Assembly (NCBI GenBank): GCA_004835665.1
Contig: RBKR01000015.1
Span: forward strand, 868,001 to 932,000
Length of the DNA stretch: 64,000 bases
From: Phoma sp. XZ068
Lineage: Eukaryota > Ascomycota > Dothideomycetes > Pleosporales > Didymellaceae
Direction: 5' to 3'
How positions within the stretch are numbered: the first letter of the stretch is position 1; each line of letters begins with the position of its first letter. This document shows, piece by piece, positions 1 to 12,116 of this stretch. Under the pieces are notes generated by a model. That model did not search any database. It saw nothing but the letters and a program-made list of their open reading frames with translations, and was not told the DNA's origin. A program made the translations under genes and the position numbers.

Positions 1-107
1 GATAGGAGTTGCTCTAGCCAGCGCGGAGAAATTGAGGTCGCAGCGATTGTTGGTTATAGGAGCGCAATTCTCTCATACATCCGAACCACAAGAACCAAAC
101 CTTCACC

Positions 108-359
108 ATGGGTGTTTGGCAGTATGCAACGCTACGATCCCTATTGCACTGCAGCTAACGCATATGCAGATGGTACAGAGCTCTTGCGCCCAAGACCAGA
201 ATGTTCATCGGTGTGGGCATCATGGCATACGCAGGCTTTGGCCTCTTCGCAACGGAGAAGATCGAGCAACATTTCGGCATAACCCCGACCGAAGAAGACT
301 ACGAGGACGTTCGGAAACTGATGCCCAAGATTAGCACCGTCGAGAAAGGCCAACGCTGA
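108..359 (+). CDS. Small single-pass membrane protein, function unknown
   Basis: Two exons separated by a 48-base intron (122-169, GTATGC...ATGCAG) give a 67-residue protein. The first exon encodes only four and two-thirds codons. Residues about 12-30 (from ALAPKTRMF to GFGLFAT) form one hydrophobic segment preceded by basic residues; the remaining 37 residues are charged and end in KGQR. This layout (short basic N terminus, one membrane segment, soluble acidic tail) is common in small mitochondrial inner-membrane proteins, but no named family is recognised and the location is inference. The start is the first ATG after a leader without other ATGs. It is too short for many automatic annotations. 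Alternative: a spurious model, argued against by the clean splice sites and a frame that stays open through the join. Confidence 0.62.
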
Positions 360-1762
360 GATATCGCACTTTCACCAACATATACCCGCCATTGTCATTC
401 GCTCTAGTTTGCTATGCGCATTCTGTCGGCTGTCGACAATCTCCAAAAAGAACGTCCAGCAGAGCTAGGGCCTCAAACACATACAGAAGGTCACACGTCA
501 TACGTTCAGATGGTACAACGGCAAATGAACATTTGTACGAGCGTCTGGTCTCGCCCCACTCAATCCTCCGGCTCTGAGGCCCAGAGGCGAGACCGTGTAA
601 CTTATTCTAAACCAAAAGAGAATAGTAAAGCCTACTTGTCGTCTGTATCGTCATCTTCCATATGGTCTTCGCATGTGCTACAACCAATACGCCCGTAAAC
701 CGGTGGGTGAGATAGTAGTACGGAAATACGGACCGAGTCAAGCTTTGCTGATTGCATTGGAAAGGATAATTGACACGAAGGTATCCGATCTATCCATTGC
801 ATTTACCAGCTGAGGTGCAGATGCATATGCAGCGCATGTGTGGCTGACTTGGCGCTTACCCAGCCGGCACAAACGGACATCAGCTGGTATGGATGCGTAG
901 ACATACCGACCCCTCCCTGTAGCCAATGCTTCGAGCCTGTCCTGCGTTACCGCAAGACGGCCTTCATCACGCGTTGAGACATATTTCCTGTAGCTTGGTC
1001 GAAAGAAAGAATACGTGTTGTAGACTTCCCTTTCCGCGAGGTGGTATGAACTACCGGAAACATGACCTATACATGTACAATATCACCCAGACTAACATAA
1101 TCGTATCGACTCCGTATTCGGGTAAAGCTCACTCAGCGCTGAAACGCATACGCAAGAAGATCACGTCATCTGATCACAGGTTGGTTCACTTTACATTCCC
1201 ATGACAGCAGTAAACGAAACGTGTTATCTGATTCCGAAAATTCCCATAACATCCCATTGGTCTGCAGGTTTGAAGGCGGCTGCGGATATCTTCATTTTGG
1301 TAGTTCTACGCGGTTCATGACTTCGTTCTGAAATGGTAAAAAGTTGGGAGCTATAGAACTTGTTCTGAAAGAACTTGACCGGGTCTGAGACATGTGCGCT
1401 CCTACTGGGACAGGTTATGCAACACGAGATTTGTTCCATACTGTAGATATTATAGCTTAGAGGTTATGATACATATATCTGCCAATGTGTCTCAGAAAAG
1501 AGCGGACAGTGCAATTAGCTCAACACACATGAACATGGATTTCACAATTGCAATAATTTCACAATCCAAGGTATCGAAATCGCAGGGTGTTTAAGAAGCC
1601 TCTCTTTATTTGACCAATGACGCTCCCTCGGGCATCTAGGTTCGGTAGTTCGAATTAGTATCGCATATGCTAAGGTCTCTGCTTGTGAATGTAGGACGCG
1701 TAACAAAGTTCATATTCGTGCAATTTTTTGTCTACCTAGACGCCACCATACAAGTTTGTAAT
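360..1762. other. Intergenic, no supported gene
   Basis: This 1.4 kb stretch lies between two convergent genes. Open frames here reach about 70-90 codons on both strands, but none shows a family motif or a splice pattern that extends it. It should hold the 3' ends of both neighbours. Nothing else is visible. Confidence 0.6.
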
Positions 1763-4700
1763 CTATGCCAACATTCCACTAAACTCACTTCCCTCCTTCA
1801 GCATATCCTCGGCCTTACCAGCCTTGATAAGTTTTCCCTTGCCCAGGACAACACAGTAGTCCGCGTTCTTGACTGCCTCCAGGCGATGCGCAATCGTGAT
1901 GACCGTGCTCTCCTTCATCTCCTCCCTCAACACACTCTGTATGCGCTGCGCGGTCTCAAAATCGATACTCGCAGTTGCTTCATCCATAATAAGCACCGGG
2001 CTCCTCCTCAACATCGCTCTCGCAAGACCAACAAGCTGTCTCTGGCCTTGTGACAGTCCTTTACCACCGCCCTCAATGTTCGTGGAGAGTGTCCAGCCAT
2101 GGTTGCCGGCAATTTTGGCGAGTACGGCTTCGCATGCGCCGTCTGAGTACTCTTCGAGCGGATCGAGGTTCTTACGCATGCTGCCCGGGAACAAGACCGG
2201 TTCTTGGGCAAGGAAGGTCACACGGCTTCGTAGGGCTTGCTTATTGACAGTGGAAATGTCAACGCCATCAATGAGGATGCGGCCGCTTTCTGGTACTATA
2301 GTAGCTAGGAGGGAAAGAGCGAGTGTAGATTTGCCCGATCCTGTACGGCCGATGACGGCAGTGTTGCTTCCTGCTGGGATTTTGAGAGTAATATTCTGCA
2401 GCGCCGGGTCGAGGTTCTCCGCGTAGCGTATGGTAGCATCCTCGAAGGTGATGTCTCCTGTGTAAGTCGGCCAGTGAGCTGGCGGATCAACAACGCCCGG
2501 GGCCTCTTGCTCGAGATCGAGAAGCTCGATGACACGTTCCACGCTTGTGAATTGCATCTCTAGCTGACCATAGATGCGACACATGTACTCAGTGTACATG
2601 ACAAATCGTGACGCTGTGATCAGTACGAAGGCTGTCAACCCCGGACTAATGCCTGTGTACACAGCAATGAGCGTCATGACAAGTGTCGCACTCGCTGACA
2701 TGGTGCTAAATCGGAACGACAACCAAGCTTGAAGCGACCAGTAAAAGTGATCGTTCTTCTGGAAGTTGTCCACGACTTCAATGACTCGAGCTTGGAATCG
2801 GGGCTGAGCATTGAAGGCGCGAACGGTGGTTAAGCCCTCGACAAGAGCACCAAAATTGGACATCAGTGGGGAGAGCGACACCATCTATAGTTGTCAGTAT
2901 TTGAGCAGAACGTTCAAGGTGTAACTTACCTCCAGGCGCCTTAGACTCTGGGAAGTTGGTAAAAAGCGGTAGAAATTGTACACAAATCCGCAACAGAGCA
3001 AAAGTCCAAATGCAAGGAAGGCTGGAGTCGAGGAAAGAATTACCACGATGCAACTGACAAACCCAATCATTTGCCACCCAAAGACGGTGAATGCAGAGCT
3101 CAAGCCACCATCAACTGTGTTCATATCGCTGGTCAAACGGTTCATCAACCTTCCAACTGGCGTGACATCATAGAACCTGAATGTTGCGTGCGCGACCTTC
3201 TCAATCGCCTCTTTGAAGATAGCCTTTGCAGCATGGTATCCCACGCCGAACATGATGAGGTTTGTCCACCAGAACAGCACCGCTGTACCAGCTACGAACA
3301 AGAAAAATCCCCATAGCCATGGCACAACATTTTCAGTGGGTGGAGGTAGGAAGTCGTAGATGCCGTCCCTGTGCTTGCCGTCGTAACCCTCACCCCAGGC
3401 TTTGATAAACCAGGTCTCCGCAACATCGAGTAGTCGGAATAGCGCCATTACAACGAGCGAGATAGCCCACCATCGAAGTGTACCAGCCTTGATATAACGC
3501 CAGTACACCTTCAATTTGACGCCTCCTTCAGCTCGGTGTTCGTCTTCGATGAACTTGTCAGGAATTGCTGCGGCTTGCTCCTCCTCTCGTTTTTTAGCCT
3601 CCTCTTCCGAGAGGGACTCATTCGTTTGTGCTCTCTTCAGGGCGTTCCTGTCATCTTGCTTTGTAGGCTCATGAATGGTCGCTCGTCCGTGGTCGAGCTC
3701 AACCCATTGCTTCGCCAAGTCGTGGCAAAGCTCGGTTCGATGCGTAACCAACACCATGACACGACCCTCAACAAGTGAACTTCCGAGTAGATTATGGACA
3801 ATGAAGTCGGCAGTTTGGTGATCCAATGCAGATAGCGGGTCATCAAGGAATAATACCTTGGCCTTGCTGTAAACAGCACGGGCAAGTGCTACACGAGCCT
3901 TTTGTCCTCCAGAAAGCCCGATGCCATTTTCTCCAATATTCGATAAATCACCATGCTTGAATTCTACCATGTCGGGTATAAGCGCACAAGCTTCCAGAAC
4001 CTGCTTGTATCGAGTCTCTTCGTAGGGTTCCGAGAAAAGAATATTGTCACGGATACTCATGCTCTGTAGCCACGGTGTTTGGGCACAGTATCCAACGACC
4101 TGATCAGGACGAATGAGCTCACCGGCGGTCTTGTCAAGCTCTCCAAGTAGCGCCTGAAGCAAAGCTGTCTTGCCTGCGGCAACTTCACCGTAGATGACGG
4201 TCAGGCCCGGTGGGAAGGAAAGAGTGATGCCATCGAGCACGTTCTTGTCTACCCCGGGCCAGGCGAACGATGCATTCTGCAGGCGGAGTTCATCAGATCC
4301 TTCAGGAACAACAGCAGCGTGTTCTTTGTCGGGCTCAGCCATGAACGCTTCAATACGCCCCATCGCAACATAAGCGTTTAGCAGTGTCGTAATGAGCGGA
4401 GGTAACGCGCCGAGGTAGGACTCCAACAGTCTGAACAGATCGATCGCGGGGAATATGAGATCAACACTAAGAGGTTTTCCAGCCAGCATAGTGAATGCGT
4501 AGAACGCAACGGCTGGGAAGAGTCCAGATCCGAATCTCATAATGAAAGCCAGTGACGTGTTGAAAATGATCTGCAGAACGCGCAGGTGTAGCTCCGCCAG
4601 TCTAGACTCAAGAATGCCCTGAAGCCAGGCCTCATGCCACCCATACCAACGAAGATGTCGGATTGATTCGATGAATTGCGTCGTACGCTGCAATTTCTCG

Positions 4701-6471
4701 TCTGTTGCCTTTCTGCGCTTCTTCTCGAAGTACACCTGATAACGAGCCACCACAACACTGAGTAGTTGCGTTACTGCAAGGGCGAGGACACCGAGTAGGC
4801 ATGACCATCCAAGCATTCTCCAAATGAGAAGGGTCGATCCTATAACCCCAAGTGGCTTGACAACAATATCAGAGAACTCCCAAAAGCGTTGTGAAATCTC
4901 ATAAACATCGTTCCGCATGAGATTGAGAATCTTGCCCATTGACGCGGCAGCGGTCTCCTCTTCTTTCGCTTCTTCTTTCTTCTTCCTCGACAATAGTGAT
5001 CGAACGCGGGACCAAAGCCTCCCGAGCCTGCTCTGAGGTGCGGTTTTGATTGGTTGGGTCGATGCGTTGGCTTCACCATTGATCTCCGCGCTCGTCTCCT
5101 CGTCTGCGTGACCATTCACGTTGCCATTAGTATGGCCATTGGTAAAGCCGCTCTGGCGATCTTCCCTTGCTTCCTGTTTAGCGCCAAGAATCTTGCGGTT
5201 GAGGGTCTTTTCGTATAGCATAGTGATCAATTGACCCCGTGATCTCTCATATGCACGTCGCTGGTACCAGATGTTAAAGACGTTACACTGCGACGACAGT
5301 AGGCGCACGAATAGAGATATGAAAGCATATGTGATTGTAGCACTGCGAGGCGATTCCGGATCTTTCATTGAACCCAACAATTGTTGGAGTAGCACGGGTG
5401 TCAAAAGTGCTATACAATGTTAGGGTCTGTAATTTAGTGGCTAATGTGTGAACAGTAGACTTACTTGCACACAGTCGCAACAGGTTGATGCTCGTGGTTC
5501 GCAAAGCATCCATGCCGTTGGCTATGAACACCCTACGTGTTACAGAACCTTCCAGCTTTCGAAAAGTCTCATGGAGCCGTGCGTGCTTGAATTCCCAGCC
5601 AAGGTCCCACACGTCTTCATCGTCCATTTTTCGGGTGATTCCCTTCTGAATCAAAGGGCCCATCCATGATACGGTCATGTACTGAAGTGGTGTTAAGTTG
5701 TCCTCTGGGGTCCTGAGCTTGACCGTAGGCGCACTGTAGACAGGGCTGATGTCTTCACTTGGGAGGCTAGGGTCCCTCAGAGGCATGTTGAGGATTAGTA
5801 CAATGCCCACGAGCGCTAGAAGAGGACCCGGAGCAATGCTGGCGCCTCCCGGATCAGAGATTAGTATTGCTGATTCAGCGAGTACTATGCTGGTAAACAG
5901 AAATAGCAAAGAGAGCGGAGCAGTTCTTGGACGCTCAATTACAACGATGGCGACGGCAATGACCTAAAATTTATTAGGGCCTTGAATGCGTGGATGAGTC
6001 GATTACTTACCCAGGCAAGCGGAGAGAATCCGGAGGATGTTGCAACAACAACAGGATAATAACCACTGACAATCTGCTGAATAAGACCAATTGATGTAAT
6101 CGCTAGTAACCCATAAGTCGACCATGCAAACCGGTGGCGAGGCATATCATCGAGCTCATCCGACTCTGGCTTGGTCTCCTGGATGAATGGCTTCGTCCAT
6201 CTTGGGCGATACGGATTCAAAAGCCGTAAAGAGTAAGTCAATAGTATGAGAGCTCCTACTAACACTGGTATCATTGAGAGATACGGAAAAGCACATGGTG
6301 TAAAGGTAGCCGTCTGCGAGTCCTGTAACCAATCAGCACAGGTTTCGATCATTGGAGTGTGTGACTTACCCATGGGTGACGGCATTCTGAGATGGGTGGT
6401 ATCTCAAATGCTGGAGGATCGTAGTAATCGTCTTTTCCGTACGCCAACATTGGCGTCTGTAATGAAGACAT
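1763..6471 (-). CDS. ABC transporter, ABCC (MRP) family
   Basis: Five exons (introns 6323-6369, 5964-6010, 5410-5464, 2885-2929) encode 1504 residues, the usual size of a full-length fungal ABCC exporter. Order: N-terminal membrane domain TMD0 with several hydrophobic segments (about 35-240), TMD1, NBD1, acidic linker, TMD2, NBD2. NBD1 has Walker A GEVAAGKT near residue 713, signature LSGGQKARVALARA near 800 and Walker B VLFLDD, with Asp in place of the catalytic Glu, as is typical of ABCC NBD1. NBD2 has canonical GRTGSGKS near 1311, signature LSQGQRQ near 1406 and VLIMDEATASID. The family exports conjugates, drugs or metabolites across plasma or vacuolar membranes using ATP; the substrate cannot be read from sequence. 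The 3'-most splice restores the ABCC motif RRLE followed by MVSLSPLMSNF. The start ATG lies 24 bases upstream of another in-frame ATG (MLAYGK is preceded by MSSLQTP), so a slightly later start is possible. Confidence 0.93.
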
Positions 6472-7070
6472 AGCGATAGCGTCGCTCGCGAGGCAAACAA
6501 ACGCCCAGCTATATCAATCGCCCCTCTTTCCACCTCAGCTCCGACCGGTAAACAATTGAGTCAACGGGCGGTATCATGAGGTTGCTTGCAGATTTGCGAA
6601 GCAGGCAGCAATGTGAAGCGTAGGTTGAGTGGATGTTGTCGGTGTGGAAGTAAGCTGCAGGCATCGAAGCGGCAAGCCTTGCACCGAAACGGGCACTAGC
6701 GCTTGTGGACTCGGCTCGTATTGGACCGATTAAGTCACGATGCAGCAAGATGCTATGCTCAACGAGTTCTTCCCGATTTACACGTCGCACAAGTTGAAAA
6801 ATCCATATGGAAAACTTCTATAGTGTTTCAGTGCAGTCAGCAGGTAACACAACCGGTCGGTAGCTGGGTAGCCTTCATTGTCAACGCGTCAACACGTATG
6901 TTTGACTTGCGCATTCACCATCACGCTGACAATGACAGTCATTGACGGCATCCAAGGCTCGAGTGATTCATGTGAAATAGCCGTGTAGCTTTCGAGATGA
7001 TTTTACTCAATATGTTGATGGGTATAGTCAAATCACGCATATACGACAACGCCTCACACCTAGAGATGGT
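6472..7070. promoter_or_regulatory. Intergenic: presumed ABC transporter promoter
   Basis: About 600 bases separate the transporter start from the stop of the upstream gene on the same strand. The region must hold the transporter promoter and the terminator of the neighbour. No specific regulator site is recognised; short open frames here have no family resemblance. Confidence 0.4.
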
Positions 7071-8432
7071 TCACAAGCTCCCATTCAGCCCATCAGCCAA
7101 CCTTAACTCTTCCATCAAAGCATCAATGATCTTGAACATCTCTTCCGCCATTTTCTTCCCTACCTCCCTCCACCCTTCATCGCACAGCCGCCCAAACCGA
7201 TCAGGATGCCACCGCAGTCGTTCTTGCCGCAGCCATTCATAGCTGTACAAGCCGCTTGCGCGTAAAAGTACCTCAACATCGTGCCTACATGCCTTGATGC
7301 TTGAAGGTTCCGATTTGAGTAGCTCGCATGACGGAAGTGCACATGTAGTCACCGCTGGAGGTAGATACGGAAACGCGATTAGGAGGTTGACAGATGCAGG
7401 GCCTGCTGCTGGTATCGAGGGTGGACGTGTGTCGGATTGAGAGCGAACCTGTATTTTTCGTGGTTTGGGACGAACTGGGATGTTTTCAGACGGACTCGAT
7501 GATGATGGGCTTAATGGAGTACCAATCGCTGCCAGCGCCGAAGCCAATTTGCTTGCTGTGTCTTTAGACCATCTTTCGTAAAGGGCCTGGGTCGCCGCAT
7601 CAGGTTTTGCGTTGATCGAGGGCATAGACGAGGTTTCTGCTCCGTTCCGATTGTTGGATTGGCTTCTCTGTCGATTCTTATTTGCCTTGGTAAAGAAATT
7701 CAAGGCGAAATCCTCCAAAGCATCTTCATTGACATCATCAATACTCCCAGCCCACGTGCCATCATTCCGGATAGCGATGAACTGGTCCGAAGAAGTGGGA
7801 TCGAGCGCAATGAACGCAAGCTCACTCCACGAGAAGCCCCTCTCAGCTTTCCATTCTTCGACCGTCTCTTTGTAGATATCCCAGCTGTCTTCGTCCCCGA
7901 GGCGGTACGCTACATCTCCATATTCGCTCATGGCAAAGAAGGCACCTTCAGGACCCCAGGTTACAATGCGTGGCGGCCCCACACGCCATCCTGACGGCGT
8001 AAGCCATGACTGTAACGAATCCTCAAGGCTAGGTGGTAAATTCGCCCATCGTATCAGCTCGGGATGCCAGACAATGAACGAGTCGTTTGGACCAAGGAAA
8101 AAGCGTAGATGCGGGGAGTGCCACGTTTTCGCCAAAATTGCCTGCAGACGCTGTGGTAAAAGGGCGCCCCAACGTATGCTACTTCGTCCAGAGGCATCTT
8201 TATAGCTAAGCAACCAAGATTCTGAGACAGTACCTAATGAGGCCCAGTGGACTTCTGTTGCGGTAGAGAGGAGGGTCAGGAGGGAAGTAGGAAGGTTTCG
8301 GCTTGAGGTCGTCAGCTTGGTATGCGAGCTTCACGACTTGACTTACTGCTTCAGCCCTTGAAAGCTCTTCGAGAGGAAGCTATCATTCCTCCCAAAAGAG
8401 AGGAAGGAAGCGTTACTGGATGTAGCAGCCAT
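7071..8432 (-). CDS. Uncharacterised protein with HPD-containing C terminus; paralog of the divergent neighbour
   Basis: Two exons (intron 8302-8346, 45 bases, phase 2) encode 438 residues. The N-terminal 190 or so residues contain short repeats of the type alternating small/hydrophobic with Trp-Asp-like ends (VHWASLGTVSESWLLSY; LRFFLGPNDSFIVWH; AFFAMSEYGDVAYRLGD; IALDPTSSDQFIAIRNDGTW), suggesting a beta-propeller-like or beta-sandwich fold; this is inference. Residues about 200-330 are low complexity and rich in Ser, Pro and Asn. The last 75 residues are helical and contain RLRWHPDRFG, resembling the HPD turn of J domains and the C terminus of NFKBIL1-like proteins. No function is known to me. 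The start was chosen because MAATSSNASFLSFG matches the first exon of the divergent paralog at 8817 in sequence and intron position. Confidence 0.75.
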
Positions 8433-8816
8433 GCTGGGATGTTATTGGCTCGAAGATGATATGACGTCACTTGTGCTTTCCTGAGCTTTGCAACGTCTGA
8501 CTTCACAATGGGGTTTTCGAGGCGTGAGCAGCTCGATATCGCATATTATTGCGCCATCACGATCGTGTTTACCTGTTGGTGGAGCGACCAGATTGCTCGG
8601 GTTGAAGTCGGCTGATGTGAAGCAACAGTTTCCCTGCTCTGAACCTGGAGATGATCGCTTGGCGTGGCAACGCCGTTTACACCACAATCGTTTGACCACC
8701 ACACGAGGAGACATTTATGTCCTCGAAACACCGTCCGGAGAGTCTTTCGAGGTTGGAGGCTTCCCGCCGATGCATATCTGCGCTCTTGATGAGCGAAACG
8801 AATCCGTAGTGCGACC
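8433..8816. promoter_or_regulatory. Shared divergent promoter region
   Basis: 384 bases lie between the start codons of two divergently transcribed paralogs and must serve both as promoter and leader. A 474-base open frame on the plus strand crosses this region and the first exon of the plus gene, but it has no family resemblance and is taken as chance. No factor site is assigned. The A of the ATG on each side follows a typical fungal context (CAGCATGG on the minus side, CGACCATGT on the plus side). Confidence 0.5.
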
Positions 8817-9776
8817 ATGTGTGACGCAACGTTCACATTTGGTCAACGAGGAAGTCATTTCTTCCAGAGCGCATCGCAGCGCGAGATGTCCGTTGAAATC
8901 CACGAGACGCTTCGACAATAACACTGACCGTTTCATAGCACAAGAATTCCCCAGAAATTGACCGCTTTACTTTCATCGTCTCAGATCCAACTAGTCCACC
9001 ACATTGCACTTGGTTTCCAAGACAGCTTTCTCGTCACATGGCGCGATCGCGACGGCAACGACCGTATCAACAGCACAGGGCTACCAGATGAGCTTACAGA
9101 CTTCCTCTACAGCCGGAATACCCAAGGCCAACTCACTCGCAACATCCCCACCATACGCTGTATTCTTGGCACTCACAATGCTTCATTCTTCGTGCACGAC
9201 TCCTCCGCGTACCTGTGGATGAGCATTCCAGACGGTCTTCTCACCGCCCTCCAAGCCCGCATCAAAAACGGGTCGTGGATAGACAAACCACGCATCGTGG
9301 CCCTCGGCGCGGACGACAACTTCCTCCTGATCACCGAGAAGCACGCCGCAATCTGGGACCTGGGAAACTACAAGACCGTATCCAACATGATTGAATTCTC
9401 GCGGGCGCAGGAAAGAGGACTCCAAGAGATCCACAACGTTATTCTGCACCCTTATCGCTACGGCTGCTTCGTTGCGCAGTCTAAGAACGGGACGCTGCTG
9501 CATGAGAATTTGCCCGCTCATCAGGTATCCGGGATAACAAAAATGATTGACCCGGTATTGCGGGATACCGAGCGCGCTGGGAAGCAGACGGTGCAGCGGA
9601 GGGAAAGTGAGAGGAGGGAGAGTGTGCAGAGGAGACCGAGTGCGCTTCAAGAAAGAGCGAGGGTTAAGAGGGAGTGGAGCGAGCATAAGCAGCAATTCAC
9701 TGCGCAGTCTAGAGGACTGAAACTCAGCTTGAGTCTGAGTGTCGGCGTAGGAGGACTGGCGCGCATGCTGGGTTAA
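8817..9776 (+). CDS. Uncharacterised protein, paralog of the divergent gene
   Basis: The long second exon has no ATG that would include its conserved start; it opens right after an acceptor (TTTCATAG, intron 8888-8938). Joining it to a 71-base first exon gives 302 residues. The first exon reads MCDATFTFGQRGSHFFQSAS, which aligns with MAATSSNASFLSFGRNDSFL of the divergent gene, and both introns fall at the same place in phase 2. Later blocks also align, for example LVHHIALGFQDSFLVTW, NASFFVHDSSAYLWMSIP and KPRIVALGADDNFLLI. The donor GTCCGT is non-consensus, so the exact splice is the weakest part of the model. The C terminus is strongly basic (RRESERRESVQRR), unlike the HPD tail of its partner. 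Function is unknown. Confidence 0.7.
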
Positions 9777-10246
9777 TTCTTGACGACCGTTGTTACCTTT
9801 TGAGTTTTTGTTTATATACTTCTTTTAAATGATAGCGTACGTCTGCGACGACGTACGCAAGAACAATTCGAACGAACGTTAAAATTTGAAAATATCAATC
9901 ATGGTACCTCACCTGTATGTGCCATTTCCTACAAATTCTCACCTCAAGAACAAGCTCTGATGTGTGATAGTAGGCTCTTCAAAAATGCAAATCTAGCACC
10001 CATGGTGCTCCACCACACTAACCTTCTGGAATAACACTACATAGCAAACAGTACAGGCAGGGGTCCATCTAGTGTGACCTTAGGATGGGTTGGGCGGTAA
10101 ATGTGCTGGCATAAATTTCTACGCTACACAAAACTACACAACACAACGCAGCGCCAGATATGCATCGCTAAGCAAACTCACACCATGTCCACAAGCCCCC
10201 AGCGTATCTACGCAAGCAAGTCGTACACAAGCCTCTATCAAACCGC
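9777..10246. other. Convergent intergenic region
   Basis: 470 bases lie between the stop codons of two convergent genes. The stretch after 9777 is rich in T and A with a TTTTGAGTTTTTGTTTATATAC-like run that could support 3' end formation. No gene is seen. Confidence 0.5.
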
Positions 10247-12116
10247 TCACATAAAGTCCTCTCGCCACTGACTTCTGACCTTCTGCCACCCGTCCCTCTC
10301 CTGCTTGCCACCTAGCTTCTCCATGCCCAATCCGCGCTCGACCCATTCTTGGCTTCCCATCTCGCTCAGACGCGACAGCGCTCGGGCAAATGCGAATCTC
10401 TCTTCGTCGCCGGAGAAAATGGATGAGTTCTTTAGCATGGTCATGTTCATGCCTAAGTCGTCCATCAGGCTGCGCATTGCGTCGTCGAGGTTTTCGCCTG
10501 GTTCGCCAGAGTCTGCAAGTTGACCCTTGGCTTTGGAGGATTTGAGGGCGTCGGACATTTCGGAGGCGTCGAGGAATAGTTGTGTGAGAGGGACTTGCGT
10601 CGTGAGGACGAGTTTCGCCTGTTTTCGCGTTAGTATTTATCATCGAGTCTCAATTCCAACCTTTCCGCAAAAGCCAGTCGTGCCGCTGGACGTCTAGACA
10701 GGACTGCAGACTTACCCTGGATTCGTATATAGCGTCTACGAACGTGATGAACCGTCTCGCTAGGTCGCGACTCTTGTGGTTCATGCCGGGTACGTCCGTG
10801 ACGACAAATGCCTCGTACTCCTTGGTGAGTTCGAGATAGTCCGCGGCGCCCGTCGCTCGCCCAATAATCTCATCAAAGGTGAACCATGCACACTTTCCAC
10901 TCGCCTTGGGCACCACAATGTCGCGACCCCACACCTGATGCGTAGCTTTATGCGGCGGATCATTTTCGAAGTCGCCCAAGAACCGGAACCAGCGCTCTGC
11001 ATGCGTCTTCGCGCTGGCGTCGAGCGGGTGGTGGTACACGCCGGACGGCGGGCGCGGGATTTTGCGATAGTCGGTTTGGCTATCGAGGTTGAGGACGGTG
11101 AGGCGGCGCTTGAGGAGGTTGATGCAGGGGATAAAGGATTCGCGTTGGATGCCGTTCTTGTAGAGATCGTCGGGGTGTCGATTACTTGTGGTTACGATCA
11201 CAGTTCCATGCGCCATCAAGGCTTCCATCAAACGGCGCAGAATCATAGCGTCGGCCACGTCTGTGCATTGGAACTCGTCGAAGCAGAGCACCGAGGAACG
11301 CTCAGCAATGTTGGCGGCAACGTAGGGGATCGCGTCGATGTCGTTGCCATGGGCGATCTTCATCTTGTGCAGGTCTTTGTGGACAGACTGCATGAAGGCG
11401 TGGAAGTGGATGCGCGTTTTGCGTGTGATGTTTGGAGGTAGCGTGTCGTAGAACAGGTCCATCATCATGGTCTTGCCGGAACCGACGTCGCCGTACATGT
11501 ACATGCCCTTTGGTAGTGATTCCGGAATGGGAGGGAGGCTCGATTTGGGTTCTGAAGAGGACATGAAGGAGAAGAACGACTTCTTGGGAGGCTGCAAGGA
11601 CTCAATGGTAGGCTGCTGGACGGGCGGCTGTTCGTAGCTTGCGAGCATTTCGTGAAGGTCTTGAAGGTTCTTGATGATGCCTCATACCTGTTAGCAGACC
11701 TTCATGTGTATAGCTGACTGCCATACCTCTTTGGTGTTCATCATCCCTCAGTCGTCCCGATTCGACGCGCGCATCGTATTCAGCAATCGGTCCATGGCTC
11801 CTTCCTGGGTCCGGCGAGTCTGCGCTCATCAGCACCTTCCCATCTGAAAATGTATGCCTCACATACACTCTTGCGCCACCTGTGCGTATCCTCTGCCGCG
11901 CAGAGCTGGAGCTTGCTGAAGGACACGTTCAAGAGCCGGTCTGGCCCCAGCACGCCCAATCTGAGCAGTATCTGCTCTCCGCAGGCTCCGCGCACAGTCT
12001 GTACATATTGTCCGTCTCGAAAACGCTCTGGCGCTCGCTCCAGTCGTCAGAATTCGCCGCGGCGCAGCTGTGCGCGAGAGGGCTCTGAGCCCGCGCAGGG
12101 CCTCGGATGATGTCAT
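10247..12116 (-). CDS. afg1: AFG1-like mitochondrial AAA ATPase
   Basis: Four exons (introns 11836-11879, 11681-11726, 10619-10715) encode 560 residues. The family (yeast Afg1, human LACE1/AFG1L) is a mitochondrial inner-membrane P-loop ATPase linked to turnover of respiratory-chain subunits. Visible features: an Arg/Ala/Ser-rich N terminus fit for mitochondrial import (about 1-60), the family block GPIAEYDARVESGRLRDDEH, Walker A GDVGSGKT near residue 175, Walker B VLCFDEFQ near 244 with the family TDVADAM following, and TSNRHPDDLYKNG typical of Afg1. Each splice restores family sequence (DDEHQRG to IIKNLQDLHEML; YESR to AKLVLTTQVPLTQLF). The middle intron ends at GTATGAG, five bases beyond an alternative CAG that would shift frame. 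The C-terminal exon resembles the usual helical end. Neighbour Akr1 lies downstream of the promoter on the same strand. Confidence 0.92.

Noticed and set aside
8488..8961. 157-codon plus frame across the divergent promoter
   Set aside because: It overlaps the first exon and intron of the better-supported paralog gene in another frame.
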